Shown here piece after piece: positions 41,501-48,938 of a DNA stretch of 64,000 nt; within the stretch, counting starts at the first letter, position 1; each line of letters starts with the position of its first letter. The position numbers were made by a program, and so were the translations under genes. The notes under the pieces were generated by a model. The model searched no databases. It was not told the DNA's origin and saw nothing but the letters and a program-made list of their open reading frames with translations. Source of the DNA: a virus. The stretch covers positions 1-64,000 of IMG/VR virus record IMGVR_UViG_3300023178_003561; one strand, 5' to 3'.

Positions 41501-42214
41501 TGTCACTGTGGTTCTTAAATTTGTAGTTGTGGTAGTTTTTGTTCTCTGCTCGTCACCACCGCCTTGGTATATTGTTGCCCAGTCGGTGTAACTCACACTC
41601 GAACTGCCCGTTGCGTCTGTTGATGTTTCTGTGTCGTTAGTGATTGTCTGTGTGTTCTTTACTAATTTCTCCGCCGCATAAGAACTTGCAGTAGTGTTCT
41701 TCTTTTCTGTGATAATTTCTTCTGCTTTTTCTTCTTTGGCTATTGTGTTGTAGTCAGCCAGTGTTATGGTTCTACCCTCGGCAACCTTTTGCACCACGGG
41801 TTTGACGCTGTCCTTTAGATAAAGGAATGCCGCATATGCTCTCTTGTATGAATCCGAATTGTAAATTGAATATTGTTCGGTTTCAGGCTGTTGTTTGATC
41901 AAATCTTCCGTCTGTGCCCACAGTGTTTCCGCTTCTCCCAACATGGATAACAGAGTGTTCGCTTTGGCCTGGTCCTCTGATGTTGGACCTGTCAGTATCG
42001 CTTGTATCTTGCTGATGTCACCACTTGATATTTCACTGTTGAATGAACTCAACAAGGCGGAATAATCACTGATAAGGGATTCTGATCCGTTTAGATTTGT
42101 CAAGTCGTTTTGCACGAAGTTGGAAACTGTGCCAACTGCACCACCTCCACCTCCTCCGCCACAAGCGGTAAGCGCCGTCAATGAACCTGCTAGTAGTAGG
42201 TTCCTGATCTTCAT
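38576..42214 (-). CDS. lipoprotein subtilisin-like serine protease (S8), autotransporter-like
   Basis: 1212 residues. Signal peptide with lipobox LTAC (15-18), then a poly-Gly run, so lipidated at Cys18. A Thr-rich low-complexity region spans about 185-445. The S8 domain spans about 490-830 with the complete triad Asp513 (GVIDTW), His549 (HGTHVAG) and Ser777 (SGTSMAAPH), plus Asn681 as oxyanion-hole candidate. The last about 370 residues are strand-rich (GYMNFGLFTGESGNGDYS, NVLSIDYSRGS), resembling an outer-membrane or surface domain; the extreme C-terminus lacks a classic terminal Phe. The layout resembles NalP/SphB1-type lipoprotein autotransporters and S8 proteins of marine alphaproteobacteria. 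A sigma70 promoter lies upstream. Very unusual for a phage. Confidence 0.85.
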   Translation of the reverse strand: MKIRNLLLAGSLTALTACGGGGGGGAVGTVSNFVQNDLTNLNGSESLISDYSALLSSFNSEISSGDISKIQAILTGPTSEDQAKANTLLSMLGEAETLWAQTEDLIKQQPETEQYSIYNSDSYKRAYAAFLYLKDSVKPVVQKVAEGRTITLADYNTIAKEEKAEEIITEKKNTTASSYAAEKLVKNTQTITNDTETSTDATGSSSVSYTDWATIYQGGGDEQRTKTTTTTNLRTTVTTRCTFERTTLLNGTYTDGAQTCTEIASSTIELDPTVTTETETRAGDNPVVTTIALDDTVTTATEETDPYTVTTYVDADSTTTETEEGSATTNTANRDVTTTTDHGNNTSTVIVTRYVDTTTTTPTTTKIYRTRHYTDTVKKDTRTVTTTTAVNRVTYKDGTTEDINGSATVVTGDWTTVQVSQSERSENILQSENTADVVVTTSDAGTQISSQLVSNQYTDTDINLGTPTANMSSVVADHKTTEYTESTGHSMINAANAYARGWTGEGAVLGVIDTWQDTDHPELDGKYEWYKDYTRYDSTVSNGGDSQYHGTHVAGIIAGKKDGTGTHGVAYNSKLVGANVDYYGRGGISKNQAQNALHDMAKLKSPTANGGEEKNIIAVNMSFNTPQLFTDSNGSTVTQLSDGTYNAQEITDKIFYNGAGDARYWQVATDNDIILVNSAGNAGYNHAGDPGIWATEVDSNGNLVLGGKMVIVGNWDGANVSGNKAGHVCLDINTVNNTCNDTHRISDFYILAPGNNIKSAVPVGLGNTNYMTSSGTSMAAPHVTASFGILHQMWPYMKGENLVSLVMNTADKSMSGYDVNIHGQGLLDLDEATKPQGAVGIVTTGRVDHPVVSLNNTYFATGTALPSSLQNLKIMVLDDYDRNYYMDLGSSFVVQDKRKVSDIDQMMNGYAYLPFNQMYGSYAQGGQFDLGYMNFGLFTGESGNGDYSANIGKKFFITDKFALKGNVGQMKENETWLGNSSSGVLAVGDNTYTDYGQIGASYQIGNNVLSIDYSRGSTDISTVDNSLIKGFSDVRTESLRLAYEMHKDENNTLGWSFSLPSHITSGSMDMEVAESVNLDGTINYTNIKSDLTQKHKEKNIGFFYNHTPTHDTDATFNFTAEYRQDIAGVNGNDGVELGMNYVKKFWGSCKFLWMKNPKCYTKDANGKEVLTADMQKLMFGHNNDNSATKHGLVYDMKKDMFVPINPDDPKWK

Positions 42215-42393
42215 ATGATGCTACCCATTATGAATGCACCCAACAAGAAGACTAATAGCAATCTTGTGTATAAATTTGATTTCTTGAGAACCTTGTATCC
42301 GTTCTCTCTGAGGCAAATTACATGGGCGTCAATTGACTCCGCTGTAATATTCACATCAACTGTGTTGATCTGTTCTAGGTCTTTGTCGTTCAT
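42211..42393 (-). CDS. small tail-anchored membrane protein (60 aa)
   Basis: 60 residues: polar N-terminus with LEQINTVDVNITAESIDAH and one C-terminal hydrophobic helix (LLLVFLLGAFIMGSII), i.e. a tail-anchored protein. Its TGA overlaps the protease ATG as ATGA, and it follows a sigma70 promoter. It may be a small partner of the protease. Function unknown. Confidence 0.65.
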   Translation of the reverse strand: MNDKDLEQINTVDVNITAESIDAHVICLRENGYKVLKKSNLYTRLLLVFLLGAFIMGSII

Positions 42394-42399
42394 GTGTAA

Positions 42400-42427
42400 A
42401 TTATAACACAGAACTGGTAATTGTCAA
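42400..42427 (-). promoter_or_regulatory. sigma70-type promoter for the 60-aa ORF and S8 protease
   Basis: Minus-strand TTGACA (42422-42427), 16-base spacer ending CTGTGT, TATAAT (42400-42405). The same CTGTGT-TATAAT join occurs at 54624. Located seven bases before the ATG at 42393. Confidence 0.72.
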
Positions 42428-42458
42428 CCGGCAGAAAAGCCAGTGTTTGTGCGACTTT

Positions 42459-43067
42459 TTAATGATTGTATAGTATTTTTCTGATGGATCCAGTACTCAT
42501 TCCGGATACTTTGGCTCTTACCCATACAAAATTGCCAGAGAAGTTGGCAGTGAATGCCAGGGTTGAACCGTCGATGTTGGTGCTGTCAATTGTGGTTCCT
42601 GAGATGTCAAACCAGTCATCCTCTGTGGGATCTGTGGCAAGGCTACCTTGCATCTTTATACTGATGTTGGCGTCATCGTTGATAGTTGAACTCACATGAT
42701 AGGCAACAGTATGCACACCATCTGGCTGTGAGTAGTAGCCGTCGCCTTTTTGCTTGTCACTGACGAAACCTACGTGGTCCAAAGTTATCGACTGGCCAGC
42801 GTCCTCTGTGGTAACTTCTTCCTCGACAATGATGAAGTCATTGCTTGAACTTTTGCTTTTGACTGTGAAGGTGCTATTGTTGGCACTGTTTGACGCACCG
42901 CTTACAGTGATAAGATCAAACTTATTGTATGGACCAAAACTAATTGTGCTGGTATCAGAACTGCTTATCTTGTATTCCGTTCCTGTTTTTGTGAAACTTA
43001 TTACCGTGCCTGTCTTGTCCGCTTCGTGTTCTTTTTCACCTAGTAATGTAATACTTTTTTGTGCCAT
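42459..43067 (-). CDS. virion structural protein, beta-rich
   Basis: 202 residues, strand- and Ser/Thr-rich (TISFGPYNKFDLITVSGASN, SSTINDDANISIKMQGSL), with GNFVWVRAKVSG near the C-terminus, as in phage decoration or tail-accessory proteins. No enzymatic motif. A late promoter variant lies upstream and no signal peptide is seen. Confidence 0.62.
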   Translation of the reverse strand: MAQKSITLLGEKEHEADKTGTVISFTKTGTEYKISSSDTSTISFGPYNKFDLITVSGASNSANNSTFTVKSKSSSNDFIIVEEEVTTEDAGQSITLDHVGFVSDKQKGDGYYSQPDGVHTVAYHVSSTINDDANISIKMQGSLATDPTEDDWFDISGTTIDSTNIDGSTLAFTANFSGNFVWVRAKVSGMSTGSIRKILYNH

Positions 43068-43072
43068 CGTTG

Positions 43073-43080
43073 TTATTTAT
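43073..43080 (-). promoter_or_regulatory. late promoter motif ATAAATAA
   Basis: Minus-strand late element upstream of the ATG at 43067, overlapping the end of the next gene. Confidence 0.55.
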
Positions 43081-43373
43081 TCAGTATTTTTCCTTTTGAA
43101 TCTTGCTGTTTTGGGACCGAGTCCATACACAGCGGCCAGTTCGTTCGGTTCCTGCCCATCCACAGTTATCACATCTGCATACTTGATCCTGTACAATTTT
43201 CCGTCCGCTTCACCCATCTCCTCACAAACGCAGTCGTCCTCGTTGGCCTTCTTAACCCTAAGATGTGCCCGCTTGATCACGGCATCACCCATCCAGTTTT
43301 TCTTAACCATGCTTTCAATGATGGTCTGATCATTGAAAATGTTCCTATCTCGTAGTTTTTTTATTGCTTCCAT
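43077..43373 (-). CDS. conserved hypothetical protein
   Basis: 98 residues. Charged helical N-terminus (EAIKKLRDRNIF), DCVCEEMGEADGKLYRIKY with a Cys pair in the centre, basic tail. No family recognised. An AGGTGG ribosome site precedes the ATG, and it overlaps its upstream gene by 29 bases. Confidence 0.6.
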   Translation of the reverse strand: MEAIKKLRDRNIFNDQTIIESMVKKNWMGDAVIKRAHLRVKKANEDDCVCEEMGEADGKLYRIKYADVITVDGQEPNELAAVYGLGPKTARFKRKNTE

Positions 43374-43986
43374 TTTCCACCTTTCTAAATTTTATAATTT
43401 TGTCAATTGCTTGTTGCGCCATCATGTAAATTGGTGTGATGTAGCGTTCTTGTGTCACATAAAAATATCCGCCAAAGCAGTATGGATTTTTGTTCTCCAG
43501 AAAGTCAAGCAGGCCGTACCCAGGCACGTAGCAGTTGTCTACGTTGCGGTCAATGAAACTCCTAAGGTTTTCTCTCTGTGTGTCTGTTATTACCCTGTGG
43601 GCGTCTTTCTTGATGTGGACCTGGTACTGGTACTTGCCATGTGGCAACCTATGGCATCCAACGACATTCTCCTTGAGATCACCGTGCCTCGGGTCAACGG
43701 TGTCTACGCTCACAAAGTTATCAATGAATTTGTCTTTGACTACCTCCGCCAGTTGTTTGTTCGTATAAAAAATGCTTTTCTTTTCTTGTATCCTGAACTT
43801 CATATTGTTCCTGTTGTTGAGAATAAAATCCGCCAGTGACCAAATCTTTTCAAGCCTGTTGTTGTTGTCCTTGATTTTCTGTAAGTTTTCGTCTGTTGTT
43901 GGCCACAGCATTGCCGTCTCTGGTAGATTCAAGACAGTCTTGTAACGGTACTTGCCGTAGTAAAGCCTATTGTGGTGCTTTCTCAT
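43345..43986 (-). CDS. hypothetical protein
   Basis: 213 residues from the ATG at 43986. It contains helical and strand segments with many His and Tyr (MRKHHNRLYYGKYRYK, GCHRLPHGKYQYQVHIKK). No known domain. It overlaps clpA by 20 bases. An alternative in-frame TTG at 44007 is less likely. It may be a tail or capsid protein. Confidence 0.58.
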   Translation of the reverse strand: MRKHHNRLYYGKYRYKTVLNLPETAMLWPTTDENLQKIKDNNNRLEKIWSLADFILNNRNNMKFRIQEKKSIFYTNKQLAEVVKDKFIDNFVSVDTVDPRHGDLKENVVGCHRLPHGKYQYQVHIKKDAHRVITDTQRENLRSFIDRNVDNCYVPGYGLLDFLENKNPYCFGGYFYVTQERYITPIYMMAQQAIDKIIKFRKVENGSNKKTTR

Positions 43987-46303
43987 CTGCAGGTTTGAAA
44001 GTGTCAATCTTTTTTGGTTCTTTTTTGGCCTTGAACATCACAGTCAGTTTAGGCACGACATCATTGGATAATCCAACTTCCACCATGCCGCCCTCTGTGA
44101 GCTCTCCGAACAATATCATTTTTGATAATGGTTTCTTGATCTCTTCATCAATCACACGTTGCAATGGCCTCGCACCCAATTTTGCATCAAATCCTTTTTT
44201 AATCAAGAAATCAACGGCGTCATCTGTAGCATTTACCTCAACGTCTTTTTCATTTGTCATGGTGTTAAGCTCAAGCAAGAATTTCTTCACTATAGATTTC
44301 ATGGTGTCTTTGCCTAGTTTGTCAAACTTGATAACCGCGTCTAGCCTGTTCCTGAATTCTGGTGGGAAGAACTTTTTCAATGCAACATCATCCTCGCCTG
44401 TCCTTTCGGTCGGACCGAAGCCTATGTTGTTTCTCTCGTTTGCTTCTGCGCCCAAGTTAGATGTCATTATGAGAGTGATGTTCCTGCAGTCTGCTTTCTT
44501 ACCATTGCTACCAGTGACCGTACCATAGTCCATCACTTGCAACAACATGTTTGACACGTCTCTGTGTGCTTTCTCTATCTCGTCAAACAGCACAACCGCG
44601 TGTGGGTTTTTCTCCACTTCGTTGATAAACATACCACCACCCATTTGTGAGTCTTCGAATCCAACATACCCTGGAGGAGACCCTATCAATTTAGCAATGG
44701 AGTGTTTCTCCTGGTACTCACTCATGTCAAAACGCAAAAGCTCAACCCCTAATGTCTTTGCCAACTGCCTTGCCGTCTCTGTCTTACCACAGCCTGTGGG
44801 TCCTAGGAATAGGAAAGATCCAACTGGCTTTGTGAGACTTTTTAGTCCGGCCCTGGCAACGAGAATTTTGTCTGTGATTGTGCTTATGGCCTTGTCCTGG
44901 CCAAACACCTGCAGTTTCATTTTTTCTTCTAGTGTCTTTAGGTTAGTGGCTTGTTTCTGCGAAAGTTGTTCGATAGATATGCCGGTCATCACACTTATCT
45001 CGTGTATGATCTCGTCATGGTCGATCTTGCCGTCTTTGATACCTTTAAGTCTTAGTCTAGCACAGGCAACATCGATTACATCAATTGCTTTGTCAGGTAA
45101 TTTTTTGTCTGTGATGTATTTGCTTGAGTAGTCCACAGCGTCCTCGCAGGCCTCGTCTGTGATTGTGCAATTATGGAATTTCTCGTAATACTGCTTGACT
45201 CCTTTGAGTATCTTGACCGCAGTCTCGTTCGTAGGCTCCCCGACTTGCAATCTCTGGAATCTACGCATCAATGCTCTGTCTTTTTCGAAGTACTTCCTGT
45301 ATTCTTCCCACGTGGTTGAAGCAATTACCTTGATCGAACCTTTGAGAAGTGCTGGCTTGATCATATTGGCCATGTCCATGCTGTTGCCCTGTCCCGTGGC
45401 CCCAGCACCCACTATCATGTGTGCCTCATCGATGAACAGTATGCTTTTGCCTTTTTGGTCAAGAGCATTTACAATCAGTTTGAGCCTCTCTTCAAAATCA
45501 CCTCTGAACTTGCTTCCTGCAATCAGGCTGTTGACATCCAGGCTCCATACAATATGATCCTTGATGTATTCTGGAACGTCTGCTTTGTTTTTTGCTATAC
45601 GTCTTGCGAGTCCTTCAACAACAGCGGTTTTACCCACTCCTGGATCACCAACTATCAACACGTTGTTCTTGTTCCTTCTGGCCAATATTTGCTTTAGTTG
45701 TTCAGTTTCTTCTTCTCTTCCTATGACAGGATCTATTTTTTTATCAAAGTATTTTTGATTTAAGTTCTCACAGTAACTTTTTAGAATTCTATCTGCCTGA
45801 TTGGGTCTAAGTTTTTGTTCAGATTGTGGTTGGCTACCACCCATTGCCGCCATGCCCTCGTCTAGTATTGTTTCAGTGGACACAAGGTCCATTAGATCCT
45901 GTTTGTTTACCTGGTGTTTCTTGAGGAAGAATGCCGCATAACTCTTTTTTTCTGAGAAGATTGATATCAGTATGTCGATCGAGTTGACATCCTGTCTGCC
46001 CTGGAACAGTGCCTGCGTGAATGCTCTGTTCATCAATCTCTCGAGACTAGCGGTCTTACGTGGAGTCATTGGTTCTTTGCCTTTTGCAACAATGTCGTTG
46101 CACTTGGTATCGAGGTAATCTTCTACATCCTTAATAAGTCCACCAACGTTAATTTTGAAATCGTGTAGAGTTGTTCCGATGTCTTTGTCTTTTATCAACG
46201 CCAGTAAAACGTGTTCTATTGTGACGTACTCGTGTCTTCTTTTCTCCGCTTCCTTAACTGCGTTTTCGAATATGTTTTCTAGTCCTTCGTTTGCTTCTAA
46301 CAT
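43967..46303 (-). CDS. clpA: ClpA-type AAA+ unfoldase
   Basis: 778 residues from the ATG at 46303 (GGAG five bases upstream; an in-frame GTG lies six bases earlier). N domain about 1-145, first AAA module with Walker A GDPGVGKT near 219-226, and second with GPTGCGKT near 501-508. The ClpP-docking loop NNIGFGPTE has the IGF tripeptide at about 627-629. Walker B LFIDEAHM and LFDEIEKA are intact. It should unfold proteins for a ClpP ring; no clpP is seen here, so it probably works with the host ClpP. Full-length Hsp100 genes are unusual in phages. Confidence 0.92.
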   Translation of the reverse strand: MLEANEGLENIFENAVKEAEKRRHEYVTIEHVLLALIKDKDIGTTLHDFKINVGGLIKDVEDYLDTKCNDIVAKGKEPMTPRKTASLERLMNRAFTQALFQGRQDVNSIDILISIFSEKKSYAAFFLKKHQVNKQDLMDLVSTETILDEGMAAMGGSQPQSEQKLRPNQADRILKSYCENLNQKYFDKKIDPVIGREEETEQLKQILARRNKNNVLIVGDPGVGKTAVVEGLARRIAKNKADVPEYIKDHIVWSLDVNSLIAGSKFRGDFEERLKLIVNALDQKGKSILFIDEAHMIVGAGATGQGNSMDMANMIKPALLKGSIKVIASTTWEEYRKYFEKDRALMRRFQRLQVGEPTNETAVKILKGVKQYYEKFHNCTITDEACEDAVDYSSKYITDKKLPDKAIDVIDVACARLRLKGIKDGKIDHDEIIHEISVMTGISIEQLSQKQATNLKTLEEKMKLQVFGQDKAISTITDKILVARAGLKSLTKPVGSFLFLGPTGCGKTETARQLAKTLGVELLRFDMSEYQEKHSIAKLIGSPPGYVGFEDSQMGGGMFINEVEKNPHAVVLFDEIEKAHRDVSNMLLQVMDYGTVTGSNGKKADCRNITLIMTSNLGAEANERNNIGFGPTERTGEDDVALKKFFPPEFRNRLDAVIKFDKLGKDTMKSIVKKFLLELNTMTNEKDVEVNATDDAVDFLIKKGFDAKLGARPLQRVIDEEIKKPLSKMILFGELTEGGMVEVGLSNDVVPKLTVMFKAKKEPKKIDTFKPADEKAPQ

Positions 46304-46502
46304 TTCCACTCCAATCTATTTTTCCTTGTTGAATCGCGTCCCAGGTCTCTATGTCTCTGTCGGTCCAAAAGCACTCCTGCTGTATTCCTGCCACCAGCCA
46401 TTCCACGTCCTTTCTTCCAATCGGTTGTTTGTAGGTGCCTTTTAGTATTTTCCATGCCTTAGTTTCCTTTGGTCTTTTTAATTTTTGTTGGCCATTTGCC
46501 AT
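46254..46502 (-). CDS. small basic protein
   Basis: 82 residues, rich in Lys, Arg and Trp (KRPKETKAWKILKGTYKQP, RDIETWDAIQQGKIDW) with a very basic C-terminus (RSKRRTRKHIRKRS). It overlaps clpA by about 50 bases and def by 25. No domain recognised. Might be an adaptor for the unfoldase or a DNA-binding protein; only the location supports the first. Confidence 0.58.
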   Translation of the reverse strand: MANGQQKLKRPKETKAWKILKGTYKQPIGRKDVEWLVAGIQQECFWTDRDIETWDAIQQGKIDWSGNVRSKRRTRKHIRKRS

Positions 46503-46972
46503 CGCAGTTTGCTGACTCTCTGATTAAACGTAATACCCTCAAGGTGATCGTGTTCATGCTGGAAGCACTTGGATTCCATTCCGTCGAGCCTTGCGTATCT
46601 TGTTTTTCCTTTTGTTGTTTCATATTGTACTTCTATAACTTTTGGTCTTTCTACTTTAACAAAGATGTCCTTAAAACTCAGACACCCTTCCACGTCTATA
46701 ACTTTTTCTTCTCCCTGCATTATTATCTGTGGATTCCAAATTATAACAGGTTTTTGAAATGTGTCAAATGAGTCATGACCTATCGCGAAGAATCTTTTGG
46801 TAATGCCCATCTGGTTCGCGGCCAGTCCCATTCCTTTCTCATCCAGCATCAGTTTAACTGCGTCTTGTTCAAACCGTTCTATATCATCATAACCATCTAT
46901 AGTGTCAGTTTTCTTCCATTCCGTGCTTTTCTGTAGCAGTGCCTCGTGTGGGTATTGGTATACTTTTATCAT
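46478..46972 (-). CDS. def: peptide deformylase
   Basis: 164 residues. All three motifs are visible: GMGLAANQ (47-54, Asn where Pro is usual), EGCLSF (95-100) with ligand Cys97, and QHEHDHLEG (138-146) with the HExxH metal site His139/Glu140/His143. It removes the formyl group from new proteins. Phage deformylases are known in marine phages and are thought to support synthesis of short-lived proteins. It is coupled to dnaJ upstream. Confidence 0.92.
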   Translation of the reverse strand: MIKVYQYPHEALLQKSTEWKKTDTIDGYDDIERFEQDAVKLMLDEKGMGLAANQMGITKRFFAIGHDSFDTFQKPVIIWNPQIIMQGEEKVIDVEGCLSFKDIFVKVERPKVIEVQYETTKGKTRYARLDGMESKCFQHEHDHLEGITFNQRVSKLRWQMANKN

Positions 46973-47829
46973 AGGTCCTTAATCTTCTTCAAATCCTGTG
47001 CTGAAAGTTGTGGTATCAACACGTGTACTTTCACGTATAGGTTTCCACGAATATTTAATGTCTTGTGTACAGGCATTCCCTGACCCTTCACCATCAGCAG
47101 TGTGTTGGGTTGTGTGCCTGCGGGCACTTTCACTTTTATAACCTTATCCTCCAGTGTTCTAAGTTGTAACTCGTGTCCACGCACTGCCTGGAAACAGTCG
47201 ATGGTTTTGTCTGTGTAGAGATCGTTGCCCTTACGTGTGTATCCATCACAGTCTAACACATTCATTTGCACCAGTAGATCACCACGTGGCATGTTCCTAA
47301 TAGCGTCATCACCCATGCCTGAGAACTTGAACGTGACTCCGTTTTGCACACCCGCTGGTATCTTTACTGTGGCGAACTCGTCCCTGCCCGACGGCAGTTT
47401 GTAGTTAATAGTCTTCTCATGGTTCATCATAGCCTCTTTCAGGCTCACTGCCATACGTACCTGCACGTTCCTGTTGCCACGTCGTGTCTGTCTGAATGAT
47501 CTGGGTTGTCCTCCTGAAGTGAAGTTGAACTGCACTCCGTCGCCCATGTTCTGGAATCCTGAAAAGAAGTCACCGAATATGTCTTCGTTGAAGAACGGAT
47601 GCTCTCCACCACCAGTCGTGCCTGGTCTACCAAACTTACGCATGGTGTCGTAGTCGTGCCTCTTCTGTGAGCTCTTCAGCGTGTCGTGTGCCTCGTTTAT
47701 CTCCTGGAACTTGTCCTTGTCTCCGCCCCGGTCCGGGTGGTGTTGCTTGGCGAGGTTCTTGAATGCTTTCGTGATCTCAGCACTGGTGGCCTTTTCGTCC
47801 ACACCCAGGATGTCATAATAATTTTTCAT
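46969..47829 (-). CDS. dnaJ: DnaJ-type co-chaperone (CbpA-like, no zinc finger)
   Basis: 286 residues. J domain at 1-70 with the HPD tripeptide in KQHHPDRGG near residues 29-37, a Gly/Phe-rich linker (FGDFFSGFQNMGDG), then two substrate-binding C-terminal domains (about 125-280). The CxxCxGxG zinc-finger repeats of classical DnaJ are absent, as in CbpA. It stimulates host DnaK. It begins the run dnaJ, def, clpA and is preceded by a sigma70 promoter, so chaperone genes are expressed as one message. Confidence 0.9.
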   Translation of the reverse strand: MKNYYDILGVDEKATSAEITKAFKNLAKQHHPDRGGDKDKFQEINEAHDTLKSSQKRHDYDTMRKFGRPGTTGGGEHPFFNEDIFGDFFSGFQNMGDGVQFNFTSGGQPRSFRQTRRGNRNVQVRMAVSLKEAMMNHEKTINYKLPSGRDEFATVKIPAGVQNGVTFKFSGMGDDAIRNMPRGDLLVQMNVLDCDGYTRKGNDLYTDKTIDCFQAVRGHELQLRTLEDKVIKVKVPAGTQPNTLLMVKGQGMPVHKTLNIRGNLYVKVHVLIPQLSAQDLKKIKDL

Positions 47830-47836
47830 TTATGTA

Positions 47837-47864
47837 ATTGTACAACAGATCCTACGTCTGTCAA
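47837..47864 (-). promoter_or_regulatory. sigma70-type promoter for dnaJ-def-clpA
   Basis: Minus-strand TTGACA (47859-47864), 16-base spacer, TACAAT (47837-47842), a few bases before the dnaJ ATG at 47829. Confidence 0.68.
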
Positions 47865-47874
47865 TGTGTGTTGG

Positions 47875-48003
47875 TTATTTGAACTTCTTGTTTATGTACT
47901 TGTAGATTGTGTAGGCCACGAGTAACACCACTATGGTTCCAATTCCGTCAAACCAACTTGTCTCATTGATCACCTTCAGCAGGTCTGCGGTCAACCAATC
48001 CAT
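47875..48003 (-). CDS. small membrane protein, possible holin partner (42 aa)
   Basis: 42 codons beginning MDWLTADLLKVI with one hydrophobic helix (IGTIVVLLVAYTIYKYI) and a basic end. It is translated right after the holin-like gene through TAATG overlap. Location in the lysis region suggests a small holin, antiholin or pinholin-type peptide; not demonstrated. Confidence 0.55.
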   Translation of the reverse strand: MDWLTADLLKVINETSWFDGIGTIVVLLVAYTIYKYINKKFK

Positions 48004-48320
48004 TATTTGCTACTCTTTGCTCTTGAACCGGTGTATAGACCAAACCAAGCCGCACCAGCACCGACCACGATCGACACAAGTCCTGACTGTTCCATGGTTG
48101 GAGCAGGTATGTTCATGTACCATATCACTACTTTATACAATAGGTAAATGTAAGTTGTGATGAATACCCTTGGGAATATTCTCCAACTGTCAACTGCCTT
48201 TGCAAGGTCAATCAGACCTTGATACTTGTTCTTGCCGCTGTTGGTCAGGTTAGTGTCAACTTCTAGTTCTATATTGACTTTCTTCTTTGGGATCAATTTG
48301 TCTTCGTTGAGTGTTTCCAT
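48003..48320 (-). CDS. holin-like membrane protein
   Basis: 105 residues. Charged N-terminus of about 45, then two hydrophobic helices (FPRVFITTYIYLLYKVVIW and GLVSIVVGAGAAWFGLYTG) separated by PAPTMEQ, and a basic tail. The WxxFPR then PTxxQ pattern is typical of marine phage holin-like proteins. It is coupled with the DUF1353 gene upstream by a one-base overlap. Confidence 0.66.
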   Translation of the reverse strand: METLNEDKLIPKKKVNIELEVDTNLTNSGKNKYQGLIDLAKAVDSWRIFPRVFITTYIYLLYKVVIWYMNIPAPTMEQSGLVSIVVGAGAAWFGLYTGSRAKSSK

Positions 48321-48910
48321 TATTTCAACTCCGGTATCTTATGGTTTCTTTTCCTGTGTCCGTTCCATGCAACAAATCCGCCCAGTCTCAATGACCAGTA
48401 CGCCAGGTAGTTCATCACATAGAATCCGTTCACAACGATGTTGATGTCTCTGAAGATTTCATCTGCTCTCTTCTGTGTTATTTCACCCATTGTTTTTTTC
48501 TTGTTGACTTCCAACAATGTTTTGTATTTGTATGCGTAGTCGTGTACCAATCCACCGATCAGCAACACACCCACTGGTGAGAAGAATGTTCTCAAAAATT
48601 TAGGTATGCTGGCACCATCGAAAGTGAATCCCGCTGGTATCACATACTCCGTGCCGTCTATGTTATACTTCCAGTCTTTAGTGATCTCCCAGTTACGTGT
48701 TGACAATAACCACATCACGATGCCCTTCCAAAAACCTTTGCCCTTTGTCTTTATGGGTAGTGGTTTCAGTTCAGGAAATCCTTTGAAGTTGAATTTCTGT
48801 TTTGGTTTCTTTCTCTTGTCTGTGAAGTTCACTATCGCACCGATGATCACCACCGCGATCAGTATCGTCCACTGCCAAAATTTCATTGCTAATGCTACTA
48901 ATAGTTCCAT
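48320..48910 (-). CDS. DUF1353 protein with N-terminal membrane helix
   Basis: 196 residues. An N-terminal helix (MKFWQWTILIAVVIIGAIV) anchors a DUF1353 domain at about 85-150: VIPAGFTFDGASIPKFLRTFF then LIGGLVHDYAYKYKTL. DUF1353 is common in phages, often near lysis or tail genes, and of unknown activity. Here it lies between holin-like and nuclease genes. GAGGAG and a late promoter lie upstream of its ATG. Confidence 0.8.
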   Translation of the reverse strand: MELLVALAMKFWQWTILIAVVIIGAIVNFTDKRKKPKQKFNFKGFPELKPLPIKTKGKGFWKGIVMWLLSTRNWEITKDWKYNIDGTEYVIPAGFTFDGASIPKFLRTFFSPVGVLLIGGLVHDYAYKYKTLLEVNKKKTMGEITQKRADEIFRDINIVVNGFYVMNYLAYWSLRLGGFVAWNGHRKRNHKIPELK

Positions 48911-48930
48911 AAGTCTCCTCGTTTATGTGC

Positions 48931-48938
48931 GTATTTAT
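48931..48938 (-). promoter_or_regulatory. late promoter motif ATAAATAC
   Basis: Minus-strand late element, 20 bases upstream of the DUF1353 ATG at 48910 and followed by a good GAGGAG ribosome site. Confidence 0.65.

Noticed and set aside
41217-41591. Long plus-strand ORF opposite the Thr-rich part of the S8 protease
   Set aside because: It mirrors low-complexity Thr codons as Val/Ser repeats on the other strand, with no ribosome site; the minus-strand protease explains the sequence.
42430-42457. Imperfect hairpin (CTGGC/GCCGG) after the virion gene at 42459
   Set aside because: Stem of only six pairs with a wobble and no U-run, so not called a terminator.
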